From assembly GCA_905250075.1 (NCBI GenBank), contig CAJNOP010000026.1, forward strand, positions 1,673,098 to 1,737,097: DNA of 64,000 nt, in the 5' to 3' direction. Position 1 is the first letter of the stretch. Every line of letters starts with the position of its first letter. The notes under the pieces are model-generated. The model saw nothing but the letters and a program-made list of their open reading frames with translations, did not search any database and was not told where the DNA came from. The position numbers and the translations under genes are program-made. Positions 57,456 through 64,000 of the stretch are shown one piece after another. The DNA comes from Rotaria sp. Silwood1 (taxonomy: Eukaryota > Rotifera > Eurotatoria > Philodinida > Philodinidae).

Positions 57456-59592
57456 TAAATATCCATTTTATTATACTAAATAAAAATACTACAGATGATT
57501 TCCATTTTTGAATAATAATTTATTGGTCTTTTAATATTTAAAAAAAGAACTATTGTTTGATTGGCATGTATTCTATAGCAATCAATCTCCATTTGTATAA
57601 ATGAAATCTATTTATTATGTATCAGTTCATGACACATTATCACAAAGTAAAATTAATTATTCTTCATAGATTCTAAGAAAGTCATTAAATTCATTGACAA
57701 AACTTGCTCAAAAAAGCAAAGATTGCGAAAAAATCGAATTATTCAAATTGAAAGTAGCTCAATGTAAGAACATAGTCATTGTATATATATGCTTTCCTTC
57801 GTCAATATTTCGAGAAGAATGTAATGTTTTCTTTGATGTTTTGAAGATATAAATATCGCAAGCGTTCGATAATTATGTAAGTTTCTTGTTTTGATCGATC
57901 ATTTGCTCAGTTGTAGTTATATGTTTTTCAGCATAAAGCAAAACTGAATGAAAAAAACGCTGTTAGCACAATCCTTGTCGGATTAAAATGTGAAACACAA
58001 CATAGCTGCTTTTACTAATCACTGGAAGTTTGTTTCTTTTTATCTATTTTGGGATATATTTCTTCAGCATCCGTTTACTTAATCCACCAGAAATTCAATA
58101 AGGAATTAGTTTATATATTAAAACGACATTTTCTTGATACATGGTATGTCGTGCGAAAAGCAGATGGGTCCAATTTTTATCTCTTTATTTCAACACTCCC
58201 ATAAGATCGTTTTTAAGAATGAAGTCTTTGTAGTGTGTCAAGTGAGCTGACGGAACAGTATCACACAGTAGGACAAAAAAAGCTCGGTTTGAATAACTAT
58301 TTAGTCAAAAATGTGGAATATGATCGTATTTAATTTATATTTTAATATAATAGCTACTGTAACCATCGTTGAAGTGATGTCCAGCAGGATTTGTAAAGCT
58401 ATAGTCAATAAAAAAAAAATATATAAATTTATACGTAGACATTACATTAATTTTGCTTTTAGATGAATATATCTGATGAAGGAAAATTTTACTGAAAACT
58501 ATTCTTTTCTGAAAACAATAAATAACAAACTCTATTAATTTCTTGATTGATTTATCTAGAATGTTGTGCTTTATTAACCTTTTATAGAGAGGATCTACCT
58601 TGTTTGAAATTACTTATAATCAATGTGAGGTTTTATTGAAATATTCTACTGAGTAGAAAATGGCAAACCAAAAGTTTTGAGTTTTCAGCTATTAGTAACT
58701 TCAGTTTCTACAGTATCAGAAAAAGCATCAAGAGCGATGTTTATTCTCATTTTTTTCAAATTTGTTTTAGATCCATGTTGTTACTAGTGTAAACTTTGAA
58801 TTTGTTCTTATGTATATTGATTTTTTCGTGATTACTCTATTTCTATCATTTTCGAAAAGAAAATTGTTTTGATATTAAAACTGTCACAAGAAAGTGATTA
58901 ATGAATTTAATTCATATGATTTATTGAATCTCACAGCAATCAATCTATAGGTATATCTCTCTGTTTAACTGATTCGATGGGACATGATAATTTAAAACTA
59001 ATTTCAACCATAAGGCACATATATGGATGCTGTTTACAAATAGAAATTGAATAAGTTCACTATCAATATTGAAATAGTCTACATCGAGGAAATCTTGCAA
59101 TATGTTAATCTTCATTTATTATTTTAATGTTCCAATGCGTAGTAGCTACACTGTCTACTATAAAAAAAATCAAAATATCGAATTTCTCGCCGTCAAGAAT
59201 AATTCTTTTATTTTGAAATATTAGGATGTACGTATAGGATGCTTGAATTTGAGTGTCGCTTGAGACAAAATCTACACTCAATAATTCAATTGAAACAATC
59301 ATCAATTTGTACTTTCATATGAATAATATTTTATCTAATATTAAATGAACAGGATATTGAACTCATTCGGTCTCATTAAATTTTTAAAATAAGTTCAACC
59401 AAAAAATTTGTCTTTCTGTTATATGTTCAATTATTGAATATGTCAAGCTCGTAATCACAATATTTTTTTTTGGAATTTCCTTTTTTTGACTTATATATTT
59501 TCGACGACGTAAAACAAACAATCGAAGAAGAAATGAAAACTGACAGAGAACAAGCAAAAGAAAAGAAAAATGAATGTATTTTTGTTTTATAT
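57456..59592. other. Intergenic between convergent genes, no gene seen
   Basis: About 2.1 kb of AT-rich sequence between the decarboxylase and the zinc-finger gene 3' ends. No exon, RNA gene or clear inverted repeat was found. Confidence 0.5.
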
Positions 59593-62500
59593 TCAGGAAA
59601 ATTTACGAAGATGGTGATGTTCAGATCGTGATGTTGTCAATGTTTGATTATGACGATTAATATTTGATCGACGTTGAGAATTAGCTCGTTGATTACTTTT
59701 AAGTACATCACGATGTGTTTTATTTATATGCAGTGACATAAGATTAGCATCACAATAAGTTAATGAACATAATGGACAACGAAACCATGAACCACATGAC
59801 GCAAGAACATTCATTTCCAAACATCTACACGAAAAACAAAATTTATAATAGAAATACAAATATACAATCTAATATAAAAGTAGCTGCACTCTCATAAAAT
59901 GCTACTATTCTTTATTATATTGAGGTGATATTTTCAGTGCATACGTGCGACAATAAACCTTTATCAGAAAATGTACTATGACGGCATAAATATTCTGGTT
60001 GAAATCCGCATTTCACAGGGACATTGTCTTGTCATAGCTATCTTTAGTCCGAATTTAGTTTGAAACCACTTTAAAATAAATGAAATATTGTTTTTCTTTT
60101 CATTGACAATGTATGTTGAATGGTAAGTTTTGGTTTTTTTTAAGTAAGATGCATGTTTCTCATGACTTTGACAAGGGCATTTGAAAGTTCTGATTAGATG
60201 ATAGATCTGGTCTGAAAATTTTACAGCCTCAACGTTGAATGAAGTCAAGTTATCCCTACGACAAGGATACACTATTCTCCCATATACTAATTACTAAAAT
60301 CTTGATCATGACTTATAGACTTTGGTGTTATGAAATAGTAAAATGGCAAATAAAAACTTTCTGAGTACATATTTCATCTGAATATACTTTTTCATAAGGG
60401 AAAGGTATTGTGTGAATCATCACATCAGTGCATGTCACTTGATGGAGATTGCACTGGTTCTTCCAACCAGACTTTATTGTCACATATATGTACGAAAAAT
60501 ATCATTTCAATACCATAAAGATGAGTAGCATTTCAGGACGGATGGCTAATTTCTTCCTAGATTGTAAAATGATTCATGTTAACAAATACATACTGTCCAT
60601 TTTGATGTTCATCAAGTGATGATTGACTATTAAATGGCATATTGCATTTAGCACATACATGATCATAATCTTGTAATGCATCCGGAATATGAGTACGATT
60701 TGTTGATGTTGATGAAGGTTTCGAACTAAAAATAAGAAAATAGATAAGCTAATGTTTATATGAATAATACAAAAGAGGTATTAACCATTCTTTTGATTGA
60801 TCAGTATCATCAGTTTGTTTCCATGAATGTCGTATAGATGGTGATGGTTTAATGTCATGATGGGTTTGAGATACAGATCGCTTTAGAGAAGTACTTGATC
60901 GTGATTGTACAGTTGTTGAATTAGTAGACTATTAAAAACAAAAGCATATAATTATTTCTTTTTTTTTGAGAGCTCAGTGCAGCTACTATCAACAGTAAGA
61001 ATTTTATGTCAAATGATTGGATTTTGCCTGATTTATAAAATTGCCTTTGGGAAATTCTTTGTATGTCTGTTGATGGAATTCGTCAAAAAGTAATCCATAA
61101 TTCTGATGCCTTTCAATCATTCGCATTGAAATTTTTCCTAGTGAGTTCTCTCCTCTGATCAAATACTTTCTGGAACTTTCAAAATGATGGCCATTGTTGG
61201 TATTGAGATCTATGCAAAGACTATTCTCGATAATGAAAACATCGCTGCATCACCCAAAATTACAGTAGATTGGAGTCTCTTCTCTGTTACATGGTAGTGA
61301 TATGTGAAACTTTAGTTACCACTAAAAGAATGGATACTAACATTTCAGCATAATGACGCATTAGAAAAGGGAAACAATTCAAATTTCGATACACTTTACT
61401 TGATAGCAGAACTTTAGGTGACTACTGTATGTAAGGTGACGAAATATGGTTTAACAGTAACGTATTTTTTATTTTATTTTTCATAACATAAAGCAATTAG
61501 CTCAAACCCACATAATGATTTTAATAGCTGATGGAGCTTTCTTTTATCAAGGTTTTATAGATGAACTATGATGGCAAGATTTCTAAAACGCCGGAGAGGG
61601 TCATTTTCAGATCCTGTAAGCTTTGTTCGGAGGAATTTTTTTAACTATAACATTAAAGAGCACAAAATGAGGGGTATTGCATTTTCTACCACTTTCCTTA
61701 AAAAGTTTAAATATTCTAAGAAACGTAAAAAAATCGAAACTTATCAAAAAATTTCTTTTGTCAGTTTCCAGGATGCTGTTAAATTTTTAAGAGGAGTTGT
61801 AGAAAGCGCAGCGATCCCTATTTTTGTGCTCTTTACATGACTTTGTGAAAAACTAACTCCAGCAAAATGCTCTGAGACTTGAGAGAGATCATGTCCGATT
61901 TGTATACAAAAACACATTGTTGTTAATTTTTTTGCCATTGATTTATTTTACAATTTGTTTCCTCTGACCCAAGATAGAGATCGCTCATTTAAAACTTGGT
62001 TTTTTCATAAAATCACTCAAATTGTTATGTTCGAAAATGATAAAGGTCTTATTCGTTTACTCGTCCAGTTGATATTGGTTGACTTTTTCTTGATATAAAT
62101 TGTTTTGATTGTTTGTGATTATTTGTATTATCTTGTTCAACGGAAACTATTGTATTATTTGATGATGTATAATCTGAATCATGTCTTCGTTTAATAAGTG
62201 TTTTTTCAATCTCTTGTTTTTCTTGTTTCATACTTAGTTTATTATCTTTGTCATCCACATTATCATTATCACCATCATCATCATCTGAACTAATACCAAA
62301 TGTATCAAATGAACGTGGTGTTGGAATCACTTTAACAATCGATTCATTAGTCCAATTTTTATTTTCATTGGAACGTGATGAACGATTTGTTGTTGATTTT
62401 GTTGGTAATGATCGTTGTTGATATATATATTCTTCACTTGGATTATTTGTTGTAAATGATATTTGTTGTTGAAATTGTTGTCGAAGATCTTTAACTGTTA

Positions 62501-63246
62501 TTGGTCGATTAATTGTATTCATACGTATTGGTTTACCATTAATAAAATATGTTCGTGTATCATCATTTGTTCTAGAGAAAAACATTGATTCTCTTTTATT
62601 TGTATCAATTGATGATTCATTTGGATCTAATGTAGATTTTTGATTAATAATATTTGACGGTAATTGTTGAAGAATTTTGTCGTCAGTAAAAAATGATGGA
62701 TCATGTATAACATTAAAATGTTGATCTTCACCAACACATTGACGATAATGAGATTCTGTATAAAGTGATATTAAATTAAGATAAACTTTCGAACATTTTG
62801 TACACCAATAATAACGTTTATCGGTTTTAACAATAATCTGATTAGGATTAGTAGTGTCTTTTATTGTTGTTGCTGTTGTTGTTGTTGATGATGGAATAGA
62901 AGACTTTGTGGAATTTGTTGGTTCTTTTTTTATAGTGATTTTTTCAAATGTATATTTTGGTGAATCTGTTGGTGAATTTAGATTGGATTTACGTAAACGT
63001 TTAGATTTACGTTGAACAGATTTTGATTCATCTTTTTCTGGTGAATTATTATTGTCTAAAATAGGACATGTATTTGACCGTTGAATTTCTCGTTTAATAC
63101 GTTTCGAAGAAAGTTTGGGAGGTGGTGGTTTTATATCTAGATTACATATTTTAATTATAGATTAATTTAATTCATAGCTTTAGATTACCTTCTTGATTAA
63201 CTGTTGATGATCGATCGTTTGATGAAGTGGAACGTTGTCGAATTGA
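59593..63246 (-). CDS. C2H2-type zinc-finger protein (3' part)
   Basis: Minus-strand exons 63246-63189, 63136-62061, 60928-60786, 60725-60594 and 59824-59593 join in phase; the start lies further upstream, possibly outside the window. Three zinc-binding candidates occur: YYWCTKCSKVYLNLISLYTE with SHYRQC after it (C2HC-like, large exon), CAKCNMPFNSQSSLDEHQNG (C2H plus a nearby Cys) and the classic FRCPLCSLTYCDANLMSLH with INKTH after it (CxxC-x12-H-x4-H). The rest is Ser/Thr/Asn/Lys-rich and disordered, with a basic KSKRLRKSN stretch and an acidic DDDDGDNDNVDDKD patch, as in nuclear proteins. The family is not identified beyond this. The 1132-base intron 60929-62060 is long and holds unexplained sequence. 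Confidence 0.75.
60929..62060. other. Long intron of the zinc-finger gene
   Basis: This intron is many times longer than its neighbours (about 50-60 bases; the last intron is also long). It includes a plus-strand ORF at 61568-61840 (MMARFLKRRRGSFSDPV and on) that matches nothing I know and may be part of an inserted element. No inverted repeats could be seen. Confidence 0.4.
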
Positions 63247-63685
63247 CTATGAAAAAAGAACAAAAATAATAAGGAATAAAAATTTTGAAGAATATTCAAT
63301 TGCGATTTTAATCTCATTTTTTGAATTATGTGCTTTTTCCAAGTAGGTTTATCGATGAGAGATATTGTTTTTTTTTCAACTACATATTTGCGAACGACAT
63401 TTTATTTGTTTACAAAAATAAGCTGAATGCATCATTTATAAATTAAATTCATGTCTTACCAAAGTCTCAGAATTAATTTATTGCTGTTAAGTGAAGATAC
63501 TCCTTTCATACTGTACTTTTAAATTTAATACTGTGGCTTCGTTCAGGAACACAAGGAAAACTTATTTTGGAATTTTGACTTGAGAATTTGCACAGAGATG
63601 GGCTTCAAAGAGAATGGGTTTCTTGGAGGAGTTTCAGGCGTTTTGATTTGTTCCTATTCTGAAATAAGAATGTCGAACCTACCAG

Positions 63686-63865
63686 CTGAGGTGCAGAATC
63701 TTCCTCATGCGCCCCCGGGCAGGGGGGGGATTTTTTGAAAAACTCAAATAATAGGGAAATTTTGGAAAAACCCGCTAGCCAAAATAAAATACAGTGGGAA
63801 AATTTTTTAAAAAAATTTTTTGCGTGGGGGAAACTTTTGGATTTTTGGAAGATTCTGCACCTCTG
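63686..63865. mobile_element. hAT-type MITE, 180 bases
   Basis: The left end CTGAGGTGCAGAATCTTCC and the right end GGAAGATTCTGCACCTCTG are complementary over 17 of the outer 19 bases. They are flanked by CCTACCAG (63678-63685) and CCTACTAG (63866-63873), an 8-base duplication with one change, as expected for hAT. The interior is G-rich on one side and A/T-run-rich on the other, with no gene. The long minus-strand ORF through it is an artefact. Confidence 0.8.
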
Positions 63866-64000
63866 CCTACTAGTACATATCAGCAATGTCTGAGGCATGC
63901 GTTTATTATAGCCGTACCTTACGATAGAAGTAAATCGAAAGACTTGAACCTTTCTCAATAAACTATCCTTGTCTAGGCCTGTCTCTATATACAGTTTCAA

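Noticed and set aside
63605-64000. 131-aa minus-strand ORF at the right edge
   Set aside because: It runs straight through the hAT-type MITE at 63686-63865 including its G-run, and shows no protein-like conservation.
1-64000. Retrovirus-like, LTR or Penelope-type elements, CRISPR arrays and rRNA genes
   Set aside because: I looked for reverse-transcriptase, integrase and capsid motifs, long direct terminal repeats, regular spacer arrays and rRNA core sequence and found none that I could support.

Overview
The window looks like nuclear DNA of a small invertebrate, most likely a bdelloid rotifer. The evidence is indirect: AT-rich sequence, animal-only gene families (T-box factor, RGM, SLC24 exchanger, aromatic amino acid decarboxylase), compact genes with many GT-AG introns of about 50-80 bases, short head-to-tail gene spacing, many small inverted-repeat transposons, and an intronless gene of microbial type. 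No rRNA, CRISPR array or bacterial operon is visible. No retrovirus-like or LTR element was recognised.

Layout. 308-2200 (+): last three exons of a Tbx2/3-like T-box gene. 5466-6869 (+): an intronless, secreted thiaminase I homologue, the most striking gene here and a strong candidate for horizontal transfer. 6918-7596: one inverted-repeat element nested in another. 8585-10385 (-): multi-exon alpha/beta hydrolase with a cysteine at the nucleophile elbow. 10386-20460: a gene-poor, transposon-rich stretch with a decayed DDE transposase (13380-14965) and a 2.5-kb hAT-type element with a perfect 8-base target duplication (15457-17988). 20461-23593 (-): K+-dependent Na+/Ca2+ exchanger (SLC24/NCKX). 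25095-26871 (+): unrecognised six-exon gene. 28580-30476 (-): steroid-sulfatase-like arylsulfatase. 31770-33926 (+): metaxin (MTX1/3), followed only 121 bases later by 34048-40927 (+): EXOC5/Sec10. 45244-48224 (+): long Q/P/N-rich, probably disordered protein. 51783-54210 (+): repulsive guidance molecule (RGM). 54909-55382 (-): small unknown ORF. 55836-57455 (+): aromatic-L-amino-acid decarboxylase. 59593-63246 (-): 3' part of a C2H2 zinc-finger gene that runs off the right side.

The genes are ordinary, unrelated animal housekeeping and neuronal or developmental functions, not a pathway cluster. Exon models for metaxin, EXOC5, RGM, the sulfatase, the decarboxylase and the 25-kb gene were checked by hand: splice phases agree, and the predicted lengths of metaxin (307 aa), EXOC5 (710), the sulfatase (585) and the decarboxylase (476) are close to those of their human relatives. 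Introns much longer than the usual 50-80 bases (metaxin intron 7, EXOC5 introns 6 and 10, the zinc-finger intron) tend to hold repeat-like insertions. The metaxin-EXOC5 pair has the spacing and splice-acceptor layout expected of an operon resolved by spliced-leader trans-splicing, a process known in rotifers.
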